Assembly (NCBI GenBank): GCA_947466075.1
Contig: CANIBP010000010.1
Location: 50,861-114,860, forward strand
Reading direction: 5' to 3'
Origin: Verrucomicrobiaceae bacterium
Lineage (GTDB): Bacteria > Verrucomicrobiota > Verrucomicrobiia > Verrucomicrobiales > Verrucomicrobiaceae
Length of the DNA: 64,000 bases
Shown: one piece after another, positions 1 to 9,319 of the stretch
Position numbering within the stretch: the first letter of the stretch is position 1
Layout of the letters: every line of letters begins with the position of its first letter
Position numbers and translations under genes: made by a program
Notes under the pieces: model-generated
The model's database searches: none
The model's input: only the letters and a program-made list of their open reading frames with translations
Told to the model about the DNA's origin: nothing

Positions 1-1501
1 CTCCGACAGCGCTTTCAGGCGCGATGTGAAGGACGCAGGCACCGTAGCTGGTGCCGCTCATGCGGCAGTCGGTCAGGCGCACCATGTCGCGGATGCCTTG
101 CATGATGAGCTTCTTTGGAATCGGGAGCTGGCCCCACTCGGGCATGCCGGGAGCACCCACAGGACCTGCCCCACGAAGGATGAGCACGGTGTCTTTGGTC
201 ACATCGAGGTTCATGTCGTCGATGCAGGCCTTCATGGCCGGATAGCTGTCAAAAACAAGTGCGGGTCCGGTGTGTGTGCAGAGTTCCTTCGTGGCGGCGG
301 CGTGTTTGATGACCGCACCATTCGGGCAAAGGTTGCCACGCAAGATGGCGGTGCCGCCGTCGGGCTGGAGCGGATTTTTCGGCGTGCGGATGACGTCGTC
401 GTTGTGGATGATCGCGTCGGCGATGTCTTCGCCGAGCGTCTTGCCGGTGATGGTGGGCACATCGGTGTGCAAAAGCTCGCGCATTCCATTGAGCAGTGCT
501 TGGAGACCGCCAGCGAGATAAAACTCCTCCATCAAATACTTGCCCGCAGGCCGCATGTTGGCCAGCAGAGGGATTTTGCGGCTGATCTCGTCGAATTTCT
601 CCAGCGGCAGCTTGATGCCGAGCCGTCCAGCCATGGCGACGAGATGAACGATGGCGTTCGTGCTGCCGCCGAGCGCCATATCGACAGCGATGGCGTTTTC
701 AAACGAGCGCTCAGTGACGATGCCGGATGGTTTGCGGTCCAGCCATACGTTCTCGACGATCTGACGGCCCGCGGCCGCCGCGATGCGTGTGTGAGCGCTG
801 TCCACGGCGGGAATCGACGATGCGCCGGGCATGCAGAGGCCGAGCGTCTCCGCCAAAGCGGTGAGCGTGCTCGCGGTGCCCATCGTCATACAATGACCTG
901 GACTGCGGGCGATGCCGTCCTCGATCTCGCACCACTGCTCCCAGCTCAAATTGCCCGCGCGTTTTTCGTCCCAGTATTTCCACACATCGCTGCCGCTGCC
1001 GAGCGTCTCGCCGCGCCAGTTGCCTTTCATCATCGGGCCGCAGGGCATATAGATCACGGGGATGTCCATGCTGAAGGCACCCATGAGCAGCCCCGGCGTG
1101 GATTTGTCGCACCCGCCGAGTAAGACCGCACCGTCGATGGGATTTGCGCGGAGCATTTCCTCAGTCTCCATCGCCAAAAAATTGCGATGAAACATCGCCG
1201 TCGGCTTCGTGAGCATCTCGCCCGCCGACATGACCGGAATCTCCATCGGATGACCGCCCGCCTGCAAAATGCCGCGCTTCACCGCGTCCGCAGTGAGCCT
1301 CAAGTGCATGTGGCAGGAGTTCAGATCGCTCCAGGTGTTCAGAATGCCGATCACCGGCTTACCCACGATGTCCTTGCTGCCCCAGCCGTTCTGTTTCGCC
1401 CGCGAACGATGACCAAAGGAGCGCAGTTCATCCCGGCCATACCAGCGCCAGGATCGGAGTTGTTCGGGAGTTTTGGGAGCGGGTGTGTTTACGGAGGCCA
1501 T
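1..1501 (-). CDS. IlvD/Edd family dehydratase (3' end cut by window edge)
   Basis: Fe-S dependent dehydratase of the IlvD/Edd family. It removes water from a dihydroxy acid or sugar acid to give a 2-keto acid in the cytoplasm. Reading the minus strand from ATG at 1501 gives MASVNTPAPKTPEQLRSWRW, then the family blocks GKPVIGILNTWSDLNSCH, GGCDKSTPG (cluster cysteine), SPGHCMTMGTAST (second cysteine) and MALGGSTNAIVHL. About 500 codons are present and the C-terminal part runs off the left edge. The N-terminal style (WYGRDELRSFGHRS) resembles the L-arabinonate/sugar-acid dehydratase branch more than biosynthetic dihydroxy-acid dehydratase, so no symbol is given. The family is seen directly; the substrate is inference. 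Confidence 0.88.
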   Translation of the reverse strand, partial: MASVNTPAPKTPEQLRSWRWYGRDELRSFGHRSRAKQNGWGSKDIVGKPVIGILNTWSDLNSCHMHLRLTADAVKRGILQAGGHPMEIPVMSAGEMLTKPTAMFHRNFLAMETEEMLRANPIDGAVLLGGCDKSTPGLLMGAFSMDIPVIYMPCGPMMKGNWRGETLGSGSDVWKYWDEKRAGNLSWEQWCEIEDGIARSPGHCMTMGTASTLTALAETLGLCMPGASSIPAVDSAHTRIAAAAGRQIVENVWLDRKPSGIVTERSFENAIAVDMALGGSTNAIVHLVAMAGRLGIKLPLEKFDEISRKIPLLANMRPAGKYLMEEFYLAGGLQALLNGMRELLHTDVPTITGKTLGEDIADAIIHNDDVIRTPKNPLQPDGGTAILRGNLCPNGAVIKHAAATKELCTHTGPALVFDSYPAMKACIDDMNLDVTKDTVLILRGAGPVGAPGMPEWGQLPIPKKLIMQGIRDMVRLTDCRMSGTSYGACVLHIAPESAVG

Positions 1502-1590
1502 TTTGACAGGATTTACAAGATTCGGGTGGATTAACAGGAGGGATCGCCTCCGGTCAAATCGTCCTCGTTCTCCTACTCGTCCTCGATCCA
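1502..1590. repeat. Short intergenic low-complexity repeat motifs
   Basis: Between the dehydratase start and hicA lie two simple motifs. One is a run built on the words ACAGGATTTACAAGATT and GGATTAACAGGAG (about 1502-1540). The other is a CTCGT-rich run with the words CGTCCTCGTTCTCC and TACTCGTCCTCG (about 1559-1587). I know similar strings as dispersed intergenic repeats in planctomycete and verrucomicrobial genomes. That recollection is not checked here, and only one copy is in the window. Confidence 0.4.
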
Positions 1591-1615
1591 ATCGCTCCGC
1601 AGTCCGACAGACGCC

Positions 1616-1831
1616 CTACTCCAAGTCTTTCGCCTCCAGCTCTGTCTGATTCAAAATCTTGCGCAGCAAGCCCGGACCAATCGTTTCGCCCGCATGCACC
1701 GGCACCACCGTCTGTCGGCCATCAGGATGCTGAATCACATGATGACTGCCATGCACGCGCACCAAAATGAAGCCGTGCCCTTTCAGACACTTCATCAGTT
1801 CTTTCCCAGTGAGGCGTGGGAGACGAGGCAT
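1616..1831 (-). CDS. hicA: HicA-type toxin (mRNA interferase)
   Basis: 71 residues with the whole HicA double-stranded-RNA-binding-like fold: LTGKELMKCLKGHGF at the start, then the GSHHVIQH segment carrying the catalytic histidine, VVPVHAGETIGPGLLRKIL, and a short acidic end. HicA cleaves mRNA when released from its antitoxin. It lies 3 bases downstream of the hicB-like gene on the same strand, so the pair should be one transcript with the antitoxin first. Length and order are typical of the family. Confidence 0.9.
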   Translation of the reverse strand: MPRLPRLTGKELMKCLKGHGFILVRVHGSHHVIQHPDGRQTVVPVHAGETIGPGLLRKILNQTELEAKDLE

Positions 1832-1834
1832 GCG

Positions 1835-2053
1835 CTAAACCATCACGCGTTGAACGCCGACGAACTCTGATTTTTCCGGCACCACGCCAGCGACACCCAA
1901 ACAAGCCTCAATGGCCTCGCGGATGCGCTTCATCAGCGTGTCGTAGGTCTTGGCCTGCGTGTAGCAGCCAGGAATCTGCGGCACGCTGGCCACCAGCCAG
2001 CCGTCTTCGTCACGTTCGATGACGACATGGAAATCGCGGGGCTTCTTTTTCAT
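1835..2053 (-). CDS. hicB: HicB-type antitoxin
   Basis: 72 residues. The segment FHVVIERDEDGWLVASVPQI followed by PGCYTQAKTYDTLMKRIREAI is the partial RNase-H-like fold of HicB antitoxins, which bind and block HicA. There is no clear C-terminal helix-turn-helix or ribbon-helix-helix, so this is the short form and any autorepression may be weak. It is immediately upstream of hicA. The start ATG at 2053 is preceded by the divergent promoter space shared with the cytochrome gene at 2179. Confidence 0.88.
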   Translation of the reverse strand: MKKKPRDFHVVIERDEDGWLVASVPQIPGCYTQAKTYDTLMKRIREAIEACLGVAGVVPEKSEFVGVQRVMV

Positions 2054-2178
2054 GCGGACAGTCTAGGGCGCGGCCATCATCTCGCAAGTCCCGCGCTGAG
2101 GCTGGCCGATTCCGTCCAAACCATGTCCGACATCAAGCTTGCAGTGGTGCCATTGTTCCGAGTAGAACCCAACCACGC

Positions 2179-5100
2179 ATGAAGTCCCTCCTGTTTTCCT
2201 CCCTGTTCCTTCTCGGCTGTTCCTCGCTGGCTTTTGCCGCCGGCAAAGAAATCGAAGGCGAACGCGCACCCGCTGCCACCGTCTGTCCTTCGCCCCAAGA
2301 CGCGCGTGCGAAAATGAGCGTGCCCGAAGGCTACGAGGTGCGCTGCTTTGCGCATGAGCCGATGATCGTGAATCCGGTCGCGATGACCTGGGATCATCGT
2401 GGCCGCCTGTGGGTCGTGGAAGGCTACGAATATCCGAACGGCTCTGAGTTTAAGGGCAACGCCTTCGGCATTGAAGCGAAGGACGACAAATACCATCCCG
2501 TGTCCGCCGTTTGTCAGGCGAAGGACAATCCGCTGAACGCGATGCGCGAGAATCATCCGCAGATCCCGAAGGACCGCGTCATCATCCTCGAAGACACCGA
2601 CAACAACGGCGAGGCCGACAAGCGCACCGTGTTCGTTGAAGGCCTCGACATGGGCAGCGCCATCCTCTGCGGCGATGGCGGCATCTACGTCGGCCAGCAA
2701 CCTCATTTGCTGCATTTCAAAGACACCGATGGCGACGATCATGCGGACGAATGGCGTGTCGTGCTCACCGGCTTCGGCCGCGAAGACACGCATGAACTGC
2801 TCAATTCCTTCTGCTGGGGCCCTGACGGCTGGCTTTACATGACCCACGGCGTTTTCACCAACAGCAAAGTCCGCCGCCCCGGCCAGCCGGAGAGCGAAGG
2901 CTTCAAATTCGACGCCGGCATTGGCCGCGCACGTCCGATGAGTCGTGATAAGGAAGCGAAGTGGGAATTCGAAGTCTTCGCCGACGGCACCAGCAATCCC
3001 TGGGGCTGCGATTACGACGCCGCGGGCAACTTCTTCGTCAGCGCCTGCGTCATCGACCACTTTTTCCACATGGCGCCCGGCGGCATCTACGTGCGCCAAG
3101 GCGGAGCACCAGAGAATCCGTACGCGTATGAGCAACTGCCCAGCATCGTCAAACATAAACACTTCCGCGCCGCGTATGCCGGCGTGCAGATTTATCAGGG
3201 CGGACGCTATCCCGCCGACACGCACGGTCATGCCTTCATCGGCAACATCCACGACAACGCCATCCACGAGGAAATCCTCACACCCGTCGGTGCCACCTTC
3301 AAATGCGAACCACGTCGCGACTTCCTCCGCGCCAACGACGGCTGGTTCCGCCCCGTCAGCACCCAGACCGGCCCCGACGGCTTCCTCTGGATCATGGACT
3401 GGTGCGACAAGTATCCCTGCTACCAAAACGCCAAGGCCAACCCCGAGGGCGTGGATCGCGAGCGCGGAAGAATCTGGCGTGTCGTCGTCCAAGACGACAA
3501 ATCCAAAGCCACCCGCGACCACACAGACCTCAACCTCAAAAAACTCGCCACTGCCGACCTCGTGAAGACCCTGGAGCATCCCAACAACTGGATGCGCCGA
3601 ATGGCGAGAAGGATGCTGGTGGAGAAGAAGAATATCCAACCAGAACTGCAGACATTGGAACAACTCATTGATGCTCATCAAAAACAGATCGGCAGCCGCG
3701 AGGCTTTTTGGACACTTATTTCAAGGAATGAGTTCTCGTGGATTAAAGAACCAAAAAATAAAGACTATTACGATAAGAATCCCTTGCCGCTAGCCAAACA
3801 CCCAGATGCTGTTATTCGGAGTTGGTTGGCAAGATGGATCGCAGACGCTGGCAGAATTTGGGATGACGAAACTTTGGCGGAACTCTCGTTGAGTCCTGAA
3901 CCAATCGTCAAGCATAGCGTCGTCTTTGCATTGCGTTCCATTTTCACTTGGTCAACATCCACTCAAGCTCGTCGCGCATGGATAGCGCCTCATGTGCATT
4001 TTTATCCATTCCTTTCAAAGATGGTGCTTTCCTCCGAAGTACAGTCTGACCCTCTGATCGCCTTCGCTATATGGATGGCAGTGGAGCGTGACTTTGAACA
4101 TCAGGATACTTGGATACGTTGGCTTAGCGACCTGGGAACGGAGTCTGGAACTCTGGGTCAGACTTTGGCCTACAAGTCAATGCGCCGACTATGCGACCTG
4201 CGAGACCCCAAGAAGCTGGACGTGGCATTTGGATTCTGTGAGGATGTTGCAGAGTATGAACTAATTCTATCTCACGCGCTCGACGGACTCGTCAAAGGCC
4301 AGGAAGGCGGCGTGATCAAGCCGGTGAAGGATGTTTCGGCCAGCCTCGCGAAGTGGCGTTCGTCAGCGAATGCGGACGTGCGGAAGCATGCGCAGACGCT
4401 CGCGGTGCTGTGGGGCGATGAAGCGGCAGTGAAGGAGATGATTGTGGCGCTGCATGATGCCTCGAAGCCGGAGAAGGACCGCATCGCGGTGCTGCAATCG
4501 CTGCGGAAGGTGAAGACGGACGCGGTGAAGGAAGGGCTGAAGCCGTTGCTGGCTCCGGGAACGTCCACCACGCTCGGTGTGGCGGCGATTCGTGCGGCGG
4601 CGGACCTAGGGGGCGATGATTTCATTGCACCGCTGCTCAAGCAGGCCGCTTCGAAGGATTTCAATCTGCGCATCGCCGCGCTGGAGGCGCTTTCCAGTCG
4701 TGCGTCATGGACAAAGGCCATGCTGGAAGCCATCGCGGCGGAAAAAGTCAGCGCCAGCGGCTTCCCGGCTCCAGTGCGGCGTGCGCTGGCGACAAGCAAG
4801 GACAAGTCCATCCGCGATCTCGCCTTCAAAGTGCTCGGTGCGTGGCAGGATTCGTCGGACGACGTGAAATCGCTCATCGCCGCGAAGAAGCAGGCATGTT
4901 TGACCGGCGAACCCGATCTCGCCAACGGCAAGCTCATTTTCACCTCCACCTGCATGGTCTGCCACGAGTTCCACGGCGGCGGGAAGAAGGTGGGGCCGGA
5001 TTTGATTGGCAGCGGACGCAGCAACCTAGATGCGATCCTCGCCAACGTGATCGATCCAAACCAGATCATCGGCAACGGCTACGAAAACTTCTCCGTTACC

Positions 5101-5820
5101 ACCAAGGATGGCCGCACGCTCGCAGGACGCGTTGTCGAGGACACACCAGGCCACGTAAAGCTCCTCGGCGCTGGCGGTGCCGCGCAGGTCGTACCGCGTG
5201 ATCAAATCGCCACCCTCACCAACACCAAACAAAGCCTCATGCCCATGGGCTTCGGCGCTTTGCCCGATGCGATGTTCCGCGATCTCATCTGGTATATCCT
5301 GGCTCCGCCCGAAGAAGGCCCGCTGACGCCCGCCAAGAAAGACCTGCTCATCAAGGGCGTCGAAGTCGCCGACACGAACGCCAAACCCAAAGGCTACAAC
5401 TCGCGTGCCATCGACTGGGAAAGTGTCAGCCTGTGGAATCCCGAGTGGAAAGTCAGCGCGCCCGACTTTGAGCGCACGCCCGTCAAACTAGCTGAGTACT
5501 ACGGCAAAACGAATGTGCTGCTCATGCATCCGTTTCCGGACAAGAAGACGCCGGCGAGCTTTGAGCAGAAGCTGAAGGTCGAGAAGGCAAAGCTGAAGTT
5601 CAGCGTGGCTGCAGATGATCGCGGTGACTGGGTGGTCAAGGTTTTGGTCAACGGTCAAGAGGTCAAGACGGTGACGGTGGACCATGAAAAGCCGCGCTGG
5701 AAGAGCGTGGAGGTCGATCTTGCGAGGTGGAAGGGCCAAGAGGTCACGCTGCGCCTCGAAGGCCATGCCAGCGGCTGGAACATGGAGTTCGGCTACTGGC
5801 ACGGCATCACGCTGGAATAA
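2179..5820 (+). CDS. Giant secreted PVC-type CxxCH cytochrome with dehydrogenase-like N-terminus
   Basis: 1213 residues. A Sec or lipoprotein-like signal (MKSLLFSSLFLLGCSSLAFA) precedes a propeller-like domain of the PVC membrane-bound dehydrogenase type (about 40-430, with WDHRGRLWVVEGYEYPNGS and FVSACVIDHFFHM). A HEAT-like helical region follows (about 450-890). The c-type haem site CMVCH starts at about residue 925, with the usual GGGKKVGPDL nearby. The tail (about 1040-1213) is beta-rich. Such proteins are thought to act in periplasmic electron transfer or oxidation of carbohydrate; the substrate is unknown. Codons for about residues 494-694 (3661-4260) are much AT-richer: 289 G+C in 600 bases by my count, against 63-65% in sampled flanking lines. 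Confidence 0.9.
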   Translation: MKSLLFSSLFLLGCSSLAFAAGKEIEGERAPAATVCPSPQDARAKMSVPEGYEVRCFAHEPMIVNPVAMTWDHRGRLWVVEGYEYPNGSEFKGNAFGIEAKDDKYHPVSAVCQAKDNPLNAMRENHPQIPKDRVIILEDTDNNGEADKRTVFVEGLDMGSAILCGDGGIYVGQQPHLLHFKDTDGDDHADEWRVVLTGFGREDTHELLNSFCWGPDGWLYMTHGVFTNSKVRRPGQPESEGFKFDAGIGRARPMSRDKEAKWEFEVFADGTSNPWGCDYDAAGNFFVSACVIDHFFHMAPGGIYVRQGGAPENPYAYEQLPSIVKHKHFRAAYAGVQIYQGGRYPADTHGHAFIGNIHDNAIHEEILTPVGATFKCEPRRDFLRANDGWFRPVSTQTGPDGFLWIMDWCDKYPCYQNAKANPEGVDRERGRIWRVVVQDDKSKATRDHTDLNLKKLATADLVKTLEHPNNWMRRMARRMLVEKKNIQPELQTLEQLIDAHQKQIGSREAFWTLISRNEFSWIKEPKNKDYYDKNPLPLAKHPDAVIRSWLARWIADAGRIWDDETLAELSLSPEPIVKHSVVFALRSIFTWSTSTQARRAWIAPHVHFYPFLSKMVLSSEVQSDPLIAFAIWMAVERDFEHQDTWIRWLSDLGTESGTLGQTLAYKSMRRLCDLRDPKKLDVAFGFCEDVAEYELILSHALDGLVKGQEGGVIKPVKDVSASLAKWRSSANADVRKHAQTLAVLWGDEAAVKEMIVALHDASKPEKDRIAVLQSLRKVKTDAVKEGLKPLLAPGTSTTLGVAAIRAAADLGGDDFIAPLLKQAASKDFNLRIAALEALSSRASWTKAMLEAIAAEKVSASGFPAPVRRALATSKDKSIRDLAFKVLGAWQDSSDDVKSLIAAKKQACLTGEPDLANGKLIFTSTCMVCHEFHGGGKKVGPDLIGSGRSNLDAILANVIDPNQIIGNGYENFSVTTKDGRTLAGRVVEDTPGHVKLLGAGGAAQVVPRDQIATLTNTKQSLMPMGFGALPDAMFRDLIWYILAPPEEGPLTPAKKDLLIKGVEVADTNAKPKGYNSRAIDWESVSLWNPEWKVSAPDFERTPVKLAEYYGKTNVLLMHPFPDKKTPASFEQKLKVEKAKLKFSVAADDRGDWVVKVLVNGQEVKTVTVDHEKPRWKSVEVDLARWKGQEVTLRLEGHASGWNMEFGYWHGITLE

Positions 5821-5873
5821 CACGCCAACGACTTTTCCCTGTTCCAAGGCGCTGAATCATGCACTGTGCGACC

Positions 5874-7274
5874 ATGCGCAGTCCATTGGTCCTTTCGCTT
5901 GCCTTGATCTCTGCCGCGAGTCTTCACGCGGCACCGGCGACTCCTGCACCGGCTCCAGCGGCTCCGGCAACGAAACCTATGGTTGTCCCGAAGCCTGCTG
6001 AACCAACCAAGGCAACACCCACGCCTCCAGCGGTGAAGCCGCCGCCGGAGGATGCCTATGTGCAGATGGAGATGCTGACGCGGGCGATGGAGATGGTGCG
6101 GCAGAATTACGTGGATGAATCGAAGATCACGTATGAGGAACTCGTGGAGGGTGCGCTGGAAGGCATGCTGAATCGACTGGACCCGCACTGTGAATACATG
6201 GGCAAGTCGTTGTTTGAAGACATGCAGCGTGAACAGAGCGACACGTCGGAAGGCATCGGCATCACGATTGCGCTGCGGCAGAACGTTCTGACGATCATCA
6301 CCGTGCGCGAGGACGGTCCAGCGAATGCGGCAGGCGTATTGTCAGGCGATCAACTGGTGCGCATCAACGAGGTACTGACGGATTCTGTGGGCATAGCGGA
6401 GGCGATGCAGCTTCTCAAAGGCAAGGCGGGCGAGGAAGTGCGGCTCACGGTGCGTCGGCCGGGTACGAAGCAATTCCTGGAGTTCAAAGTGAAGCACGAA
6501 ACGCTCACCGAGACCTCCGTGCATGATCCAATGCTGCTGGCACAGAAGATGGCGGGCGAATTCAAGATCGGCTACGCGCGCATTTCGCAGTTCAACCAGC
6601 CGACGGCGCGTGATTTGAGCAAGGCGCTGGATGAACTGGAAAAAGAAGGCATGCAGGCCTTCGTGTTGGATTTGCGCAACAACCCCGGCGGCCTGGTGGA
6701 CAGCTCGGTGGCGGTGTGCGGCGAGTTTTTGCCGGAAGGCACCGTCGTGGTGACGACGGAAGGCCGTGTGGCCTCGCAGAATCCCCCTCCCTTCCGCACG
6801 CCATCACGCAACGGCAAGGAACCGCGCAAGTATCCCATCGCCGTGCTGATCAATCACGGCAGCGCGAGTGCAAGCGAGCTGACGGCGGGCGCGTTGCAGG
6901 ATCTGAAACGTGCGATCGTGGTCGGCACGACGAGTTTTGGCAAAGGATCGGTGCAGACGATCCTGCCGATGAAAAATGGCGCGGCGATGCGGCTGACCAC
7001 GGCGAAGTATTACACACCAAGCCATCGCACGATTCACGAGAACGGCGTGGAACCGAACATTGTCTCCGCGCTCACGACTGAGCAGGAACTGCGCATCTCC
7101 AAGTGGCGTGCGTCGCATGGCACTGGTGAAGCGGCGGCGCTTGAACTGGCCGGTCTGGGCGATCAGCAGCTCGAACGTGCCGTGGATTCGCTCAAGGGCG
7201 TGCTGGTGTTCGATGCATTCGTGGCACCTGCGCTGGCACCTGCGGCGAAGCTGCTGGAGAAGAAGAGCGAGTAG
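5874..7274 (+). CDS. ctpA: S41-family C-terminal processing peptidase
   Basis: Periplasmic serine protease of the CtpA/Prc family. After a signal peptide (MRSPLVLSLALISAASLHA) and a Pro/Ala-rich linker comes an N-terminal helical segment (YVQMEMLTRAMEMVRQNYVD), a PDZ domain (about 115-200, with EDGPANAAGVLSGDQL) and the protease core. Catalytic Ser lies in NHGSASASELTAGAL and the Lys in SFGKGSVQTILPM, the Ser/Lys dyad of the family. An ATG five codons upstream (5859) is possible, but 5874 gives a cleaner signal peptide. The gene abuts the convergent gene that ends at 7275. Confidence 0.92.
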   Translation: MRSPLVLSLALISAASLHAAPATPAPAPAAPATKPMVVPKPAEPTKATPTPPAVKPPPEDAYVQMEMLTRAMEMVRQNYVDESKITYEELVEGALEGMLNRLDPHCEYMGKSLFEDMQREQSDTSEGIGITIALRQNVLTIITVREDGPANAAGVLSGDQLVRINEVLTDSVGIAEAMQLLKGKAGEEVRLTVRRPGTKQFLEFKVKHETLTETSVHDPMLLAQKMAGEFKIGYARISQFNQPTARDLSKALDELEKEGMQAFVLDLRNNPGGLVDSSVAVCGEFLPEGTVVVTTEGRVASQNPPPFRTPSRNGKEPRKYPIAVLINHGSASASELTAGALQDLKRAIVVGTTSFGKGSVQTILPMKNGAAMRLTTAKYYTPSHRTIHENGVEPNIVSALTTEQELRISKWRASHGTGEAAALELAGLGDQQLERAVDSLKGVLVFDAFVAPALAPAAKLLEKKSE

Positions 7275-8837
7275 CTACTCCAACAAGCCGCGGGCGATGA
7301 TGGCATCGACGGGATTGTGATAGTCGGTGAAGACGTATTCGGACCGCGGCACCGTGCCGGCGGGGATGTGAGTGCGAATGAGGCGCTCCTGCCAGGAGCC
7401 AGGTGTGACGTAACGATCCACGATGAGCGGCTTCAAATCTTCGCGCGAGGCCATGAGGATGACGTTCTGCGTTTCGTCACGACGGTAGCCGACGGAGAAG
7501 ACTTCCACATGAGGAAACACCTTCCGCACGGTGGCGAGCATGCCAGAGGTCAGCTCGGATTTGGGTCCGGTGACAGCAGCGATGAGGTTCATGATGAAAA
7601 CGCCCTGGGGTTCGAGATGATCGGCGATCTGCTGATAAAACTCACGCGTAGCGAGGTGCGGCGGGATCTGGCGAATGCCATTGTAGGCGTCGCCAAAGAT
7701 GAGATCCCATTTTTTGCCACCGTTTTGCAGCAGGAAGCGTCGTGCATCACCCGCGTGAGCATTGACGCGAGGAAACTCGTCGAGCTTGAAGAATTTGCGG
7801 CCCACTTCGATAACCTGCGGGTCGATCTCGACGACATCGACGCCAGCATCAGGGAAATCACGCGAGACATTCTCCGGCATGCCAAAGGCTCCGGCACCGA
7901 TGAACAGAGCACTGCTGACTTTGGCAGGCTCACGCAGCAAGGCGAGCTTCCAGTATTCCTGATAGGGGAGGATCAAATCGCCGGTGTTCGCGTCCATGCC
8001 ACCTTCCATGGTGGAGTCGAGTTGGAGCACGCGTCGCTTCACCTTGCCCTCTGTCTGCTCACTGACTTCGATGTGATGATAAAACGACTCATGCTCGAAG
8101 ATGACGCCCGGCTTCGGCTTCGGCGTGGTCATCCAGCTCATCGAGAAGGCGAAGATGCCGCTCATGATTACGGGAGCCTGCTGCTTGAACGAGTTTTTAG
8201 CGAGGAGGAAGGCCGCGATGGCCAGGAGCAGCAAAATCGTGGCGGTGCCGAAGAAAATGCTGCGCACGCCGAAGGTGGAGAGCAGGAAGAAGCCGGAGAG
8301 AAAGGTGCCGACGAAGCTGCCGAGCGAGCCGAGCATGCTGATCGTTCCCGCAGCGGCTCCGACATGCGTGTCTTTGAGCGTGAGGCTGTAAAACCGCACC
8401 GCCGCTGGAGAAACAGCTCCCAGCAAGATGCCGGGAATGGCAAAGAGCAGCAGTGAAATCATCACCGGCCCGGCGATGAGACCATGAGCGCTCAAACTGG
8501 CCGCAAAGACCGTGTGGAAGGCCGGAATGAAGAAGGTAAGCACGGCAGAGCCAGCTAGCAGCCAGCCAAGAAGATCGAGCGCCATTTTGCGATCCGACAA
8601 ATAGCCACCAAGATAACCACCAGCACTGAAGGCGATGAGGATGACGCCGATCAAGGCGGTCCACGTGTAAACGCTGTTACCGAAAAAGGGCGCGAGGAGG
8701 CGATACGCGCAAATTTCGATGACCATCATCGCAGCACCAGCGAGAAAGCAGGAGATGCCGAGGAAGATGCGAGTTCTTTGTGGTGAGGCGGTGTTTTCAA
8801 CCGGTGCCGGTGAATTTTTTGAAGAAGATCGTGACAT
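7275..8837 (-). CDS. Membrane-fused spermidine-synthase-like methyltransferase-fold protein
   Basis: 520 residues from ATG at 8837. The N-terminal half has multiple membrane segments (FLGISCFLAGAAMMVIEICA, ALIGVILIAFSAGGYLGGYL and others). The C-terminal half is a Rossmann-like polyamine-synthase domain with LFIGAGAFGMPENVSRDFP, VDVVEIDPQVIEVGRKFF and WDLIFGDAYNGIRQIPPHL. Such fused MFS-like/spermidine synthase proteins are common in this phylum, but whether they make spermidine is uncertain. A longer reading from 8924 would overlap the upstream gene and adds no recognisable sequence. It is probably co-transcribed with the NTF2-like and parB genes upstream. Confidence 0.85.
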   Translation of the reverse strand: MSRSSSKNSPAPVENTASPQRTRIFLGISCFLAGAAMMVIEICAYRLLAPFFGNSVYTWTALIGVILIAFSAGGYLGGYLSDRKMALDLLGWLLAGSAVLTFFIPAFHTVFAASLSAHGLIAGPVMISLLLFAIPGILLGAVSPAAVRFYSLTLKDTHVGAAAGTISMLGSLGSFVGTFLSGFFLLSTFGVRSIFFGTATILLLLAIAAFLLAKNSFKQQAPVIMSGIFAFSMSWMTTPKPKPGVIFEHESFYHHIEVSEQTEGKVKRRVLQLDSTMEGGMDANTGDLILPYQEYWKLALLREPAKVSSALFIGAGAFGMPENVSRDFPDAGVDVVEIDPQVIEVGRKFFKLDEFPRVNAHAGDARRFLLQNGGKKWDLIFGDAYNGIRQIPPHLATREFYQQIADHLEPQGVFIMNLIAAVTGPKSELTSGMLATVRKVFPHVEVFSVGYRRDETQNVILMASREDLKPLIVDRYVTPGSWQERLIRTHIPAGTVPRSEYVFTDYHNPVDAIIARGLLE

Positions 8838-8857
8838 GCTCGGGATGAGGTTCGGGA

Positions 8858-9301
8858 TCAGTCGTTGTAAAAGACGAGGCTCATGATCTTCCAGCCGGTG
8901 GAGGTCTTGATGAGCGTGAAGCAATCGGTGCCAGTGGTGATTTCGGCTTCTTTGGTGAGTTTCCAGCGAACGCTAGCTTGGGCAGTGCGGTCATCACGGA
9001 GGATTTTCATGCCCGTAGGCACCTCGGTCATGGGCACAGAAGTCGTCGCATGACTGAGCTTCTGACCGTGAAGGAAATCGGTAAGTCCCTGGGTTTGAGG
9101 CTGGCCTTGATGCACAAAGGTAATGCGAGCCTGCTCATGGAAGCACGAGCCGTAGCCATCCATGTCTTTGGCGGACCAGGTGGAAAAATAACGATCAAGA
9201 AAGGCGCGGACATCACCATCATCGACGGATTTGGCATCAGGCTGACAGGCCATGAGGAGACAAGACAGAATGACGAAACAAACATCACGACGTGTGTTCA
9301 T
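8858..9301 (-). CDS. Secreted NTF2/SnoaL-like lipoprotein
   Basis: 147 residues from ATG at 9301; an alternative ATG at 9310 adds three residues. The start MNTRRDVCFVILSCLLMACQ has a lipobox-like end, so an outer- or inner-membrane lipoprotein is likely. The rest (VRAFLDRYFSTWSAKDMDGY, QARITFVHQG, SVRWKLTKEAEITTG, KTSTGWKIMSLVFYND) has the cone-shaped NTF2-like pattern of DUF4440/SnoaL proteins. No catalytic function can be read. It sits between parB and the spermidine-synthase-like gene with gaps of about 20 bases, so one operon is likely. Confidence 0.75.
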   Translation of the reverse strand: MNTRRDVCFVILSCLLMACQPDAKSVDDGDVRAFLDRYFSTWSAKDMDGYGSCFHEQARITFVHQGQPQTQGLTDFLHGQKLSHATTSVPMTEVPTGMKILRDDRTAQASVRWKLTKEAEITTGTDCFTLIKTSTGWKIMSLVFYND

Positions 9302-9319
9302 GATCGTCATCGGAACGGG

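Noticed and set aside
2077..3681. 534-codon open frame on the minus strand
   Set aside because: It lies fully antisense to the cytochrome gene with its clear domains; high GC at third codon positions creates such open antisense frames.
7317..8456. 379-codon open frame on the plus strand
   Set aside because: Antisense shadow of the spermidine-synthase-like gene; composition is rich in His/Arg/Gly/Glu as expected from reverse reading.
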